DNA of 64,000 nucleotides from Pseudomonas sp. LFM046 (GTDB taxonomy: Bacteria; Pseudomonadota; Gammaproteobacteria; Pseudomonadales; Pseudomonadaceae): NCBI RefSeq assembly GCF_000949385.2, contig NZ_JYKO02000001.1:700161-764160 (forward strand). The letters are read 5' to 3'. A program made the translations under genes and the position numbers. Numbering within the stretch: the stretch's first letter is position 1; the number at the start of each line of letters is the position of its first letter. Positions 8,904-17,882 of the stretch are shown in pieces. The notes below the pieces were generated by a model that was not told the DNA's origin, searched no databases, and saw only the letters and a list, made by a program, of their open reading frames with translations.

Positions 8904-9182
8904 ATGTCTGCCACCTTCCAGAATCCCGGCGCGGACGTAACGTCCGCGTCGCCCCTTTCCGTTGATCGCCGGGAAGCCATCGAGCGCCTGGATCACCTGG
9001 AGCAGCAGTACGACCTGCTGCAACGCCGAGTCATGCGTGTGGAGGAGGGCAGCGAGCCGGACGACGGCTCCGGCCTGCCCGTCCTGCGCATGCGCCTGGA
9101 GAGCCTGCGTCAGGACCTGGAACGCCAGCGTCGGCGGGCCAGCGGTCAGTGCTGCAACTGTGGGGGCGGCTGCGGGGGCTGA
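8904..9182 (+). CDS. Small helical protein with Cys-Gly-rich tail
   Basis: A 92-residue protein not assigned to a named family. Residues 20-80 form one predicted helical stretch rich in Arg, Glu and Leu (IERLDHLEQQYDLLQRRVMR, LESLRQDLERQRRR). It ends in SGQCCNCGGGCGG, four cysteines that could bind a metal. The start MSATFQNPG follows CGGAGCC. It lies between the DUF465 gene and radA, with only 43 bp to radA, as a gene of similar size does in P. aeruginosa. Confidence 0.65.
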   Translation: MSATFQNPGADVTSASPLSVDRREAIERLDHLEQQYDLLQRRVMRVEEGSEPDDGSGLPVLRMRLESLRQDLERQRRRASGQCCNCGGGCGG

Positions 9183-9225
9183 TCCGCTATCATGCCGGCT
9201 TTCGTTTTTTCGACGGAGGCCGCTG

Positions 9226-10590
9226 ATGGCCAAGGCCAAGCGCATGTACGGCTGCACCGAGTGCGGTGCCACCTTCCCCAAATGGGCCGGCCAGTGCGCC
9301 GACTGCGGGGCCTGGAACACCCTGGTGGAAACCGTGCTGGAGGGCGCCGCCGCCACCGCCACTGGTCGTGGCGGCTGGGCGGGCCAGCAAGCGCAGATCA
9401 AGACGCTGGCGGAAGTCAGCGTCGAGGAGATGCCGCGCTTCTCCACCGCCTCCACCGAATTGGACCGCGTGCTCGGCGGCGGCCTGGTGGATGGCTCCGT
9501 GGTGCTGATCGGTGGTGACCCCGGCATCGGCAAGTCCACCATTCTCCTGCAGACCCTCTGCAACATCGCCGCGCGTTTCCCCGCGCTCTACGTCACCGGT
9601 GAAGAGTCCCAGCAGCAGGTGGCCATGCGCGCTCGCCGCCTGGGCCTGCCGGAAGACAAGCTCAAGGTGATGACCGAGACCTGCATCGAAAGCATCATCG
9701 CCACCGCCCGGGTCGAGAAGCCCAAGGTGATGGTGATCGACTCCATCCAGACCATCTTCACCGAGCAGTTGCAATCCGCCCCGGGCGGCGTCGCCCAGGT
9801 GCGCGAAAGCGCGGCCCTGCTGGTGCGCTTTGCCAAGCAGAGCGGCACGGCGATCTTCCTGGTGGGCCACGTGACCAAGGAAGGCGCCCTGGCTGGTCCC
9901 CGCGTGCTGGAGCACATGGTGGACACGGTGCTCTATTTCGAGGGTGAGTCCGATGGCCGCCTGCGCCTGCTGCGGGCGGTGAAGAACCGCTTCGGCGCGG
10001 TCAACGAACTGGGCGTGTTCGGCATGACCGACAAGGGTCTGAAGGAAGTGTCCAACCCGTCGGCCATCTTCCTCACCCGCGCCCAGGAGTCGGTGCCTGG
10101 CAGCGTGGTGATGGCCACGTGGGAAGGCTCCCGGCCCATGCTGGTGGAGGTGCAGGCGCTGGTGGATACCAGCCACTTGGCCAACCCCCGCCGCGTCACC
10201 CTGGGCCTGGACCAGAACCGCTTGGCCATGCTGCTGGCGGTACTGCATCGCCACGGCGGCATCCCCACGTATGACCAGGACGTGTTCCTCAACGTGGTGG
10301 GCGGGGTAAAAGTGCTGGAAACCGCCTCCGACCTGGCGCTGATCGCCGCCATCATCTCCAGTCTGCGCAACCGTCCCCTGGCCCATGATGTGCTGGTATT
10401 CGGTGAGGTGGGCCTTTCCGGCGAAGTCCGCCCGGTACCCAGTGGTCAGGAACGCCTGAAGGAAGCCGCCAAGCACGGCTTCAAGCGCGCCATCGTGCCC
10501 AAGGGCAACGCGCCCAAGGAAAACCCGCCCGGCCTGACGGTGGTGGCGGTGACCCGGCTTGAACAGGCGCTGGATGCGTTGTTCGAGTAG
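9226..10590 (+). CDS. radA: DNA repair protein RadA
   Basis: A 454-residue RecA-like ATPase that drives branch migration during recombination repair. It starts at ATG 9226 behind CGGAGG. The N-terminal zinc finger is YGCTECGATFPKWAGQCADC. The Walker A motif GGDPGIGKST is near residue 92, the RadA-specific KNRFG motif near 251, and the C-terminal Lon-protease-like domain (LAHDVLVFGEVGLSGEVRPV) closes the protein. Length equals the family norm. Downstream come a hairpin repeat and the convergent PilZ gene. Confidence 0.97.
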   Translation: MAKAKRMYGCTECGATFPKWAGQCADCGAWNTLVETVLEGAAATATGRGGWAGQQAQIKTLAEVSVEEMPRFSTASTELDRVLGGGLVDGSVVLIGGDPGIGKSTILLQTLCNIAARFPALYVTGEESQQQVAMRARRLGLPEDKLKVMTETCIESIIATARVEKPKVMVIDSIQTIFTEQLQSAPGGVAQVRESAALLVRFAKQSGTAIFLVGHVTKEGALAGPRVLEHMVDTVLYFEGESDGRLRLLRAVKNRFGAVNELGVFGMTDKGLKEVSNPSAIFLTRAQESVPGSVVMATWEGSRPMLVEVQALVDTSHLANPRRVTLGLDQNRLAMLLAVLHRHGGIPTYDQDVFLNVVGGVKVLETASDLALIAAIISSLRNRPLAHDVLVFGEVGLSGEVRPVPSGQERLKEAAKHGFKRAIVPKGNAPKENPPGLTVVAVTRLEQALDALFE

Positions 10591-10715
10591 GGATCGATAC
10601 GCGGACTGCCTCGCATTGGTAATGCAGGAAGTCCGCAGGGCGAGCCTTCGGCCCGCTTGGCGATTGAAATCGCCCCTACAGGAGACGCGAGGAACCTGCC
10701 CGTGCGCGGGCCGCC

Positions 10716-10739
10716 CCCTCTCCCGCTTGCGGGAGAGGG
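10716..10739. repeat. Hairpin repeat CCCTCTCCCGC/GCGGGAGAGGG
   Basis: A stem of 10-11 bp with a CTTG-type loop in the radA/PilZ interval. It is a common dispersed palindrome of GC-rich proteobacteria. It lacks a T-tract, so termination is uncertain. The 10600-10690 stretch beside it holds another degenerate repeat with short inverted segments (GCGGACTGCC, AGTCCGC). Confidence 0.6.
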
Positions 10740-10774
10740 CAGCATTAATGCGGGGAGTCCTTAAGCAGTGAAAC

Positions 10775-11143
10775 CTACTGCTCCCCCAGCGCCGTGAGTT
10801 CGCGTTCCAGCAGTTCTTCGCTTCCCAGGTTGAGCTCCACCAGGCGCCGCAGGTGGCTGATGGATTCCAGGTCGATATGGCGGCAGATGAAGCCGAGCTG
10901 GTCGTGTTCTGCGCGGGTCAGTTCCACCTCCATGCGCACCTGGATTTCGTCGCTGAGGACGATGCGTGCCTCGAAGGGCAGGGCCGGGTCGCCGCCCCAG
11001 TCTGCCGGGCGGAGCACCAGGAGCCCCTTGAGGGAGATGTCATGCAGCTCCACCGACCAGCGCTGGTCACCCTGGGCCAGTTCAGTGGCCGCGTCGAAGT
11101 TGATGCGGTGGAAGCGCCGACGTTCGTTGGCGGTTTCACTCAT
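10775..11143 (-). CDS. Single-domain PilZ c-di-GMP receptor (PA4608/MapZ type)
   Basis: A 122-residue protein made of one PilZ domain. The c-di-GMP-binding RxxxR motif is at the N-terminus (ERRRFHR) and the D/NxSxxG motif is DISLKG near residue 39, so the ligand site looks intact. The P. aeruginosa orthologue at this position binds c-di-GMP and acts on a chemotaxis methyltransferase. I use ATG 11143 ([10 protein letters not shown]), the family start, not the longer in-frame start at 11167. It is convergent with radA and within 20 kb of the c-di-GMP enzyme gene morA. Confidence 0.88.
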   Translation of the reverse strand: MSETANERRRFHRINFDAATELAQGDQRWSVELHDISLKGLLVLRPADWGGDPALPFEARIVLSDEIQVRMEVELTRAEHDQLGFICRHIDLESISHLRRLVELNLGSEELLERELTALGEQ

Positions 11144-11196
11144 GTCTGTGCTCCTGCGGGATTTCACCCACTATAGACAAGGCTGGCGGGCGTCGC

Positions 11197-13359
11197 TCAG
11201 GTGTTCCGGCGGCGCCGAAACAGCCAGACGGCGACGGCAAGGACCAGGGCGCCAGCGCCCACCAGCAGGTATTTGTATGGGCGAAGGCTGCTTCGCAGCC
11301 ACTGGCCACGCTCTTCCCAGACGCGCTTGCTGGCGGCGTCAAAGTCCGGCTCTTCGCACTGCTGGCCGAAATTGGCGGCCCAGGGCACGTAGGGCCCCTC
11401 TTCCACGTAGCGTCGGTAGTAATGTCGCGCGCCTTCCAGATCGCGGTACAGCAGCCAGCCGGTGGCCTTGCAGAGCACCGCGGCGAACGCATGGCTGCTG
11501 CGAGGCAATTGGTCGGCGGCGCGGTCAGCCAGTTCGGCGGCGACCCAGCGGTAGTGGAAGCGGAGGTTGGGTTGGGCGAGGGAGGCATTTTGCCGCTTGG
11601 CCTCGTCGGTGCTGAGCAGCCCACCGGCTTCCTGCTGGTCCACCTGGCGCGGGGCGAAGGCGCCGCCGAGAGTGTGGTAGTCCGGCGACATTTCGTAGCC
11701 CAGCACTTCCATGCCCTGTTCCCGGGCGATCACCGCAGCCTGGTACAGCGCCTCGGCGCGGCCGCTGGCGGCCCAGCGGCTTTGCGCCTCAGCACGGGCC
11801 TGGCCATAGCGGCGGGCCGCTTCGCGGGTGTCGTCACTGTCGAAGTAGGTCAGGGCTTCGGTATAGCGGCCTTCCCGCACCAGCCGGCGAGCCAGGAGGT
11901 CCCGTAGCTGCGCAGCAGGCGGGCGTGGCTGCCAGTTTTCGCGTTCTTCCTCGGTCTGCGGTTTGGCGGCGGGGACCTTGGCGTCCACGTAGCGTTTGAG
12001 TTCGTCGACGGCCAGGACCCGTTCGGCCACGGTCGCGGCATCCCACCAATAAATGTCGCCGCTGCGGAACAGCAGGTCGAAGGCGTCGAGGTAATCGCCG
12101 CGTTGCAGCGAGAGGATGGCGCTTTCGCCGTCCACCCGGCAGCGCGGCTTCACGGTTTCGTAGTCCCAGTTCTCGGTACGGCGGGAGCCCCAGTCTTCAT
12201 CCGCGGGGAAGGCCCGCGCGGCCTTGGCGTAGGCCTCGGTAGCGCGGCTGGTGTCTCCGTCGCGAAGCGCCAGCTTGGCCCGCAGCCACCAGGCAAGGCC
12301 GCTGTCGCCGGCTTTTTCGAGGAAGCGCGCGGAATCGTCGTATCGACCGAACTGGTAGCTCAGGGCCGCCAGGCGATCGGCGTTGGCGAGGTCCGGGCCT
12401 GCGTTGTTCACCAGCAGTTCGGCCAGGTGTGCGTCGTCGTTCTGCTCGCCGTCGATACGGCTCAGCAGCCGGGCGGTGAGCAGTTGCTGCACTTCCGCGA
12501 TTTGCAGCAGCGGGATCAGCTGCGGGTCGGGCATGCGCGCCAGCTCACTGGCGAGTTGGCGCAGGGAACTGTAGCCGGTGGAGGAGTGGTGGGCGGTCTG
12601 GCTGGCATAGAGGCGAATGGCCGTGGCCCAGTCACCGGCCCGATAGGCCAGCCGGGCTTCCTCACCCAGACTGGCGATGCCCAGCTCGAGCGGATCGGCA
12701 TAGCCCTGGGCGGTGAGCTGGCGGGTCTGCTGGAAGGCCTCGCGTGCGGCTTGGGCTGCGTCCTGCATAAACAGTCGCCGTTCTTCTTCGCTCGGCGGCG
12801 GCTCGGTGGCGGGTATGCCTTCGGGACGGCTGAGCAGGGACTGGGCGCGGCCCAGGGAGTAGGCGGCCCAGGTGCTGCGCAGGCGTCGTTGGTCCGCCGG
12901 CAGTTCGAGGACGCGGCGGAAGTACTCGCTGGCGAGGGCGTAGTCCTGCTGCGCGAACGCCACCGCACCGGCGCTGTAGAGCCGCAGTTCGACGGGCAAT
13001 TCCAGCCCCTGGTCCTCGGCCTGATGGGCGTCGGTGAGGGTGCGCAGGCGTTGCACGTGCTGGTAGAGCGGCTCGGCCAACTCGGCCTGTTCCACCTCGT
13101 CGCGCTGCTGGAGGTAGCGCTCACCGCCGTCATCCCAGTAAGCGACCAGGGTCGCGTCGCCGGACTGGCCGATGCCGGCGGCCAGCTTGCCCAGGCGCGC
13201 GGCCTCGAAGGCGAAGTTGCCTTCGGGCAGTTCCGCGAGGGTCTGGGCGCGGTCATCCAGCAGGCTCAGGGGGAACTCGGGGCCGCAGGCCTGGGCGCTC
13301 AATACGGGCAGGCAGAGGGCGATGGCGAGGGCCAGGCGGCGGGGTTCAGGGAATAACAC
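11197..13359 (-). CDS. Periplasmic helical-repeat protein with C-terminal membrane anchor
   Basis: A 720-residue protein of unknown function. It starts at GTG 13359, which has a near-perfect AAGGAGG six nt upstream and overlaps the end of the DUF3142 gene by 14 bp. A signal peptide (LALAIALCLPVLSAQA) precedes the mature start CGPEFPLS. Most of the body is alpha-helical with TPR-like units (AGAVAFAQQDYALASEYFRRVLELP, LSYQFGRYDDSARFLEKAGDS). Near the C-terminus a single TM helix (YKYLLVGAGALVLAVAVWLF) is followed by RRRRNT. The body should therefore sit in the periplasm, tied to the inner membrane. Translational coupling makes a joint role with the DUF3142 lipoprotein likely. Confidence 0.75.
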   Translation of the reverse strand: MLFPEPRRLALAIALCLPVLSAQACGPEFPLSLLDDRAQTLAELPEGNFAFEAARLGKLAAGIGQSGDATLVAYWDDGGERYLQQRDEVEQAELAEPLYQHVQRLRTLTDAHQAEDQGLELPVELRLYSAGAVAFAQQDYALASEYFRRVLELPADQRRLRSTWAAYSLGRAQSLLSRPEGIPATEPPPSEEERRLFMQDAAQAAREAFQQTRQLTAQGYADPLELGIASLGEEARLAYRAGDWATAIRLYASQTAHHSSTGYSSLRQLASELARMPDPQLIPLLQIAEVQQLLTARLLSRIDGEQNDDAHLAELLVNNAGPDLANADRLAALSYQFGRYDDSARFLEKAGDSGLAWWLRAKLALRDGDTSRATEAYAKAARAFPADEDWGSRRTENWDYETVKPRCRVDGESAILSLQRGDYLDAFDLLFRSGDIYWWDAATVAERVLAVDELKRYVDAKVPAAKPQTEEERENWQPRPPAAQLRDLLARRLVREGRYTEALTYFDSDDTREAARRYGQARAEAQSRWAASGRAEALYQAAVIAREQGMEVLGYEMSPDYHTLGGAFAPRQVDQQEAGGLLSTDEAKRQNASLAQPNLRFHYRWVAAELADRAADQLPRSSHAFAAVLCKATGWLLYRDLEGARHYYRRYVEEGPYVPWAANFGQQCEEPDFDAASKRVWEERGQWLRSSLRPYKYLLVGAGALVLAVAVWLFRRRRNT

Positions 13360-14527
13360 GTGATCCTCCTTGATCAAGGGTCTGGCAGCGGGCCCAGCCC
13401 AGGGCGCGTTGATGGCCGGCGGACACCTGGCCTTCGATGCTGCGGGTGAATACCAGGCGGTCGGCGTTGCGCTGCAACTGATAGCCCGCGAGGGCATCGG
13501 CGGCCTCGCAGCCCTGCGCCGGCAGTTCGACGCGTGCCGGCAGCGGGCCGGCGAGATTGCCCAGATTGGCGAGTGCGAGTTCATGCAGCCGCCCATCCCG
13601 GCGGAAGCGTGGCTGGATATCGGCTTTCAGCGGCTCGCCCCGCGTCACCGCGAGCAGGGTGGTCAGCGGCCAGGCGCGGCGGTCTCCGGCCAGCGGCAGG
13701 CGAAACCAGATGATCCCGGCCAGATGTGCCGGCGGATTCCGCCGCAGTTCGGTCAAGAGGTCGGCCAATTGCTGCGGCTCGGCTTGCAGCTCCTGGCGCT
13801 GGCCGGCGATGGCCAGCGGGCGTTCGCTTTCCACGCGGCCGTTCACCAGGGCGATGCCATAGGCGGGCAGGGCGAGATGGAAGGGGCGTTCCCCGACTGC
13901 ACTCCAGCGACGGGCCCAGGCCAGGGCGCGGGCCGGGTCGAACAGGCCGTCAGCCGGATCGTTGACCGCGTGGACCTGCAGGACGCTGCTGTTCACCTGC
14001 CGCAGCAGGTCGGGTAGGGCGGTGCTGTCGAGCCAGGCAGGCAGGGCGGTGATGCTGAGCGGGAGGTCGTCCGGCAGCGCCTGGCGCAGATCGCGCAGGA
14101 AGGCGGCATAGGCCGGCAGGCGCGCGCTGGCGCAGTCATGGTCGATTTCCAGACCTTGGGGTGCGAGGCCCTGGGCCCGCCAGTCATCAATCAGGGCGAG
14201 GATGCTGGCGCGGGCGTGCTGGAGGTCATGGCCGGGCAGTTGGCCGTCGAGGCGCACCACCGCGATCAGCGGACGGCCGTCGGCCTTGAGCAGGTCGGCG
14301 TCGACCTGCACGCGGGACCAGCCGGCTCCAGGGTGCGCCTGGGCGGCCAGGACGCGCAGGGTGGAGAAGTCGGCGCGGCTCGCGGCCAGGGCCTCGGCGT
14401 GGGCCGGCCGCCACTGGCGTTGCCAGATATAGAGCTGCTGGTCGAGGGGGGATGGCGCTTCCGGCCGGCAGCCGGTGGCGAGGAGCAGGAGAAGGGCCAG
14501 AGCGGCGCGACGGCGGAAGACAGACAT
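13346..14527 (-). CDS. DUF3142 lipoprotein
   Basis: A 393-residue protein with a lipoprotein signal: MSVFRRRAALALLLLLATGC, lipobox LATGC. Start ATG 14527 gives the proper signal peptide; the longer frame from 14647 would add 40 residues of unlikely sequence. The body has the DUF3142 features (LYIWQRQWRPAHAEAL, GLEIDHDCASARLPAYAAFLRDLR, LPAYGIALVNGRV), thought to be a TIM-barrel glycosidase-like fold, though no activity is established. It is the first gene of a two-gene operon with the anchored helical-repeat protein. Confidence 0.78.
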   Translation of the reverse strand: MSVFRRRAALALLLLLATGCRPEAPSPLDQQLYIWQRQWRPAHAEALAASRADFSTLRVLAAQAHPGAGWSRVQVDADLLKADGRPLIAVVRLDGQLPGHDLQHARASILALIDDWRAQGLAPQGLEIDHDCASARLPAYAAFLRDLRQALPDDLPLSITALPAWLDSTALPDLLRQVNSSVLQVHAVNDPADGLFDPARALAWARRWSAVGERPFHLALPAYGIALVNGRVESERPLAIAGQRQELQAEPQQLADLLTELRRNPPAHLAGIIWFRLPLAGDRRAWPLTTLLAVTRGEPLKADIQPRFRRDGRLHELALANLGNLAGPLPARVELPAQGCEAADALAGYQLQRNADRLVFTRSIEGQVSAGHQRALGWARCQTLDQGGSRVIP

Positions 14528-14702
14528 GGGTTCGGCGCGCGCTGGTGCGTCGGGCTCCCTGGGGAAATTGGCCGGGTTTCGGTGGATTACATCCGCAATC
14601 GCAGGCGCCGGCAAGGCAGGATTTAGGCGGGTTTGACAGTTTTTCATCCGTCGTCGAAGCTGCTTAGGCGGTTTCTCTATAAATCAATGCGGAGCGCAAA
14701 TA

Positions 14703-15209
14703 ATGGACAAGCGACTGCTTAGCAAGGGGTTGATCGTGGGGTTGCTGAGCGCAGCCAGCCTGGCGGCGCAGGCTGATGAAGCCGGCGGCAAGGGCTGCGG
14801 CTGGGGCAACATGCTTTTCGAGGGACAGCGCGGCCTCGGCCCGCACCTGCTGGCCACCACCACCAATGGCACTTCCGGTAACGCCACCTTCGGTCTGACT
14901 TCCGGTACCAACGGCTGCGATTCCAGCGTGCGTATCGGCTATGGCGGCCGTTCCTGGCTGGCCATGAATGGCATGCTGGACAACATCGCCGAGGACATGG
15001 CCCAGGGCCAGGGCGAGGCACTGGATGCCTACGCGACCCTGCTGGGCATCGAGCAGGCTGACCGCGCCCACTTCGCGCAGGTCACCCAGGCCAATTTCTC
15101 CACCATCTTCTCCGCGCCGGACGTGACCGGGGAGCAGGTGCTTGCTGCCACCCTGGACGTGATGAGCCGCGACCAGCAACTGGCCCGCTACGCCAAGCAG
15201 CAGAGCTAA
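14703..15209 (+). CDS. DUF3015 secreted protein
   Basis: A 168-residue protein with a Sec signal peptide (LLSKGLIVGLLSAASLAAQA). The mature part begins DEAGGKGCGWGNMLFEGQ and holds ATTTNGTSGNATFGLTSGTNGC, both typical of DUF3015. Two Cys residues (GCGW and NGCD) could form a disulfide. Its role is unknown. It is followed by a strong terminator and so is probably monocistronic. Confidence 0.8.
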   Translation: MDKRLLSKGLIVGLLSAASLAAQADEAGGKGCGWGNMLFEGQRGLGPHLLATTTNGTSGNATFGLTSGTNGCDSSVRIGYGGRSWLAMNGMLDNIAEDMAQGQGEALDAYATLLGIEQADRAHFAQVTQANFSTIFSAPDVTGEQVLAATLDVMSRDQQLARYAKQQS

Positions 15210-15227
15210 GTTCTGATATGCATAAGA

Positions 15228-15252
15228 AAGCCGGGCAATGCCCGGCTTTTTT
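15228..15252 (+). terminator. Intrinsic terminator after the DUF3015 gene
   Basis: Stem AAGCCGGGCA / TGCCCGGCTT followed by six T residues. Confidence 0.92.
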
Positions 15253-15360
15253 CTTGCCTGCCGTCGCTGCAAGGGCCGTCCCGGAAAGTGGTCGGAATAC
15301 CATGGGTGATGGAGCGTCTAAGCTTAAGCAAGCCTGCATGTTCACCATTCGGAGCTTCCT

Positions 15361-17427
15361 ATGAACAATAACAACAGCGTCCTGCGTCACCTGCCCTGGG
15401 CAGTGCTGGCCGTAGCCGGCGCTTGCGCCCTGGGTGTCGTCGCGTTGCGCCGCGGCGAAGCAATCAATGCCTTGTGGATCGTGGTGGCTGCCGTTGCCCT
15501 TTATCTCGTCGCCTTTCGTTACTACAGCCTGTTCATCGCGACTCGGGTAATGCAGCTCGACCCCACCCGCGCCACGCCGGCGGTCATTCACAACGACGGC
15601 CTGGACTTTGTTCCGACCAACAAGCACGTGCTCTTCGGGCACCACTTCGCCGCCATCGCCGGTGCTGGCCCGCTGGTGGGCCCGGTCCTTGCCGCGCAGA
15701 TGGGCTACCTGCCCGGCACCCTCTGGCTGATCTCCGGGGTGGTGCTGGCCGGTGCGGTGCAGGACTTCATGGTGCTGTTCATTTCCAGTCGCCGCGATGG
15801 GCGCTCCCTGGGCGACCTGGTGCGCGAGGAGATGGGACAGGTGGCGGGCACCATCGCGCTGTTCGGTGCCTTCCTGATCATGATCATCATCCTCGCGGTG
15901 CTCTCGCTGATCGTGGTCAAGGCCCTGGCCGAAAGCCCCTGGGGCATGTTCACGGTGATGGCGACCATCCCGATCGCGATGCTGATGGGCATTTATATGC
16001 GCTACATCCGCCCGGGCCGCATCGGTGAGATCTCGGTGGTGGGCGTGGTGTTGTTGCTGACGTCTATCTGGCTCGGTGGCCAGGTCGCCGCTGACCCGGT
16101 CTGGGGCCCGGCCTTCACCTTTACCGGTGTGCAGATCACCTGGCTGCTGATCGGCTACGGCTTCGTGGCCGCCGTGCTGCCGGTGTGGCTGATCCTGGCG
16201 CCGCGCGACTATCTGTCGACCTTCCTGAAGATCGGCACCATCATCGCCCTGGCCATCGGCATCCTGATCACCATGCCGGAACTGAAGATGCCGGCGCTGA
16301 CCCAGTTCGTCGACGGCACCGGCCCGGTGTGGAAGGGCGCCCTGTTCCCCTTCCTGTTCATCACCATCGCTTGTGGTGCGGTGTCCGGCTTCCATGCGCT
16401 GATTTCCTCGGGCACCACGCCCAAGATGCTGGCCAATGAGTCCCATGCCCGCTACATCGGCTACGGCGGCATGCTGATGGAGTCCTTCGTCGCCATCATG
16501 GCCATGGTCGCCGCCTCGGTGATCGAACCGGGTGTCTACTTCGCCATGAACAGCCCGCCGGCCGTGGTCGGCGCGGATGTCACCAGCGTGGCCGCTACTG
16601 TCAGCAACTGGGGCTTCACCATCACGCCCGACGTGTTGGAGGCCACTGCCAAGGACATTGGTGAGCACACCATCCTGGCCCGTGCCGGCGGTGCGCCGAC
16701 GCTGGCCGTGGGCATCGCGCAGATCCTCCACCAGGTGCTGCCGGGTGAGAACACCATGGCCTTCTGGTACCACTTCGCGATCCTCTTCGAAGCGCTGTTC
16801 ATCCTCACTGCCGTGGACGCGGGTACCCGTGCCGGTCGCTTCATGCTGCAGGACCTGCTGGGCAACTTCGTTCCATATCTGAAGAGGACCGAATCCTGGA
16901 CCGCCAACGTCATCGGCACCGCTGGCTGCGTGGCCATGTGGGGCTGGCTGCTGTACCAGGGCGTGATCGATCCGCTGGGGGGCATCAACACCCTGTGGCC
17001 GCTGTTCGGCATCTCCAACCAGATGCTGGCGGGCATCGCCCTGATGCTGGGCTGCGTGGTGCTGATCAAGATGAAGCGCCAGCGCTATGTCTGGGTGACG
17101 CTGATCCCGGCCATCTGGCTGGTGATCTGCACCACCTCTGCCGGCGTGATCAAACTGATCGATCCGAACCCGGCCGTCGGCTTCCTGGCCCTGGCGAAGA
17201 AGTACAGCGACGCCCTGGCCGCTGGCCAGGTATTGGCGCCGGCCAAGGATATCGGCCAGATGCAGAACGTGATCTTCAATGCCTACACCAACGCGACGCT
17301 GACGGCGCTCTTCCTCTTCGTGGTGCTGAGCGTGCTGTTCTACGCCTTCAAGGTGGGCAGGAGTGCCTGGATGAAGCCGGAGCGCACCGACAAGGAATCG
17401 CCGTTCCAGCCGATTCCGGAAGCCTGA
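15361..17427 (+). CDS. cstA: Pyruvate/peptide transporter CstA
   Basis: A 688-residue inner-membrane protein of the CstA family (about 16-18 helices). Conserved pieces include HVLFGHHFAAIAGAGPLVGP near residue 87, GVVLAGAVQDFMVLFISSRRDG, and FHALISSGTTPKMLANE near 345. E. coli CstA and BtsT are constitutive or inducible pyruvate importers, and CstA was first described as a carbon-starvation peptide transporter. The gene begins MNNNNSVLRH, and the Asn codons create an AANAANAA motif, the binding signature for Hfq-Crc in Pseudomonas. Its partner ybdD follows after 13 bp. Confidence 0.95.
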   Translation: MNNNNSVLRHLPWAVLAVAGACALGVVALRRGEAINALWIVVAAVALYLVAFRYYSLFIATRVMQLDPTRATPAVIHNDGLDFVPTNKHVLFGHHFAAIAGAGPLVGPVLAAQMGYLPGTLWLISGVVLAGAVQDFMVLFISSRRDGRSLGDLVREEMGQVAGTIALFGAFLIMIIILAVLSLIVVKALAESPWGMFTVMATIPIAMLMGIYMRYIRPGRIGEISVVGVVLLLTSIWLGGQVAADPVWGPAFTFTGVQITWLLIGYGFVAAVLPVWLILAPRDYLSTFLKIGTIIALAIGILITMPELKMPALTQFVDGTGPVWKGALFPFLFITIACGAVSGFHALISSGTTPKMLANESHARYIGYGGMLMESFVAIMAMVAASVIEPGVYFAMNSPPAVVGADVTSVAATVSNWGFTITPDVLEATAKDIGEHTILARAGGAPTLAVGIAQILHQVLPGENTMAFWYHFAILFEALFILTAVDAGTRAGRFMLQDLLGNFVPYLKRTESWTANVIGTAGCVAMWGWLLYQGVIDPLGGINTLWPLFGISNQMLAGIALMLGCVVLIKMKRQRYVWVTLIPAIWLVICTTSAGVIKLIDPNPAVGFLALAKKYSDALAAGQVLAPAKDIGQMQNVIFNAYTNATLTALFLFVVLSVLFYAFKVGRSAWMKPERTDKESPFQPIPEA
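15364..15375 (+). promoter_or_regulatory. Candidate Crc/Hfq catabolite activity motif on cstA mRNA
   Basis: AACAATAACAAC starts at codon 2 of cstA and matches AANAANAA. Hfq-Crc binds such motifs near start codons in Pseudomonas to block translation when preferred carbon sources are present. Position and match are seen in the sequence; regulation is inference. Confidence 0.55.
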
Positions 17428-17440
17428 GGAGGGCTGACGT

Positions 17441-17644
17441 ATGTTCAATGACCTGAGCCGCATGGGGAAATACCTCGGACAGGCCGCCCGCATGCTCGTG
17501 GGCATGCCCGACTACGACAACTACGTCGAGCACATGCGCAATAAGCATCCGGACAAGCCGGTGATGTCCTACGAGGAGTTCTTCCGCGAGCGGCAGGAGG
17601 CGCGCTACGGCGGCGGCAAAGGGCGTCCGATTCGCTGTTGTTGA
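17441..17644 (+). CDS. ybdD: YbdD/YjiX family protein, CstA partner
   Basis: A 67-residue protein immediately behind cstA. Sequences [20 protein letters not shown] and [17 protein letters not shown] are the YbdD/YjiX signatures. In E. coli these small proteins are needed for function of CstA or BtsT. The C-terminus RPIRCC is the usual ending. A terminator follows at 17665. Confidence 0.92.
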   Translation: MFNDLSRMGKYLGQAARMLVGMPDYDNYVEHMRNKHPDKPVMSYEEFFRERQEARYGGGKGRPIRCC

Positions 17645-17664
17645 GCGGAGAAGCAGAAACAGGG

Positions 17665-17696
17665 AGCGCCACGCATTGTCGTGGCGCTTCTTTTTT
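17665..17696 (+). terminator. Intrinsic terminator after cstA-ybdD
   Basis: Stem AGCGCCACG / CGTGGCGCT followed by a T-rich run. Confidence 0.9.
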
Positions 17697-17882
17697 GCGC
17701 GCCTGCAACCGTTGCCATGTCCACCCTAGGTGACGTCCCTCTCCCGGGCCCGGTGCGACCCGGCTCGCAATCCGGACATTTCGGCAGCCAGACACAAGCG
17801 TCTGGCAGGCATGGCCATGACAGCATTCCGGGCGATGCTTTTAATCCTTCCAGCCCTCATGGGAGCAGGGCCGGAGGGAACC

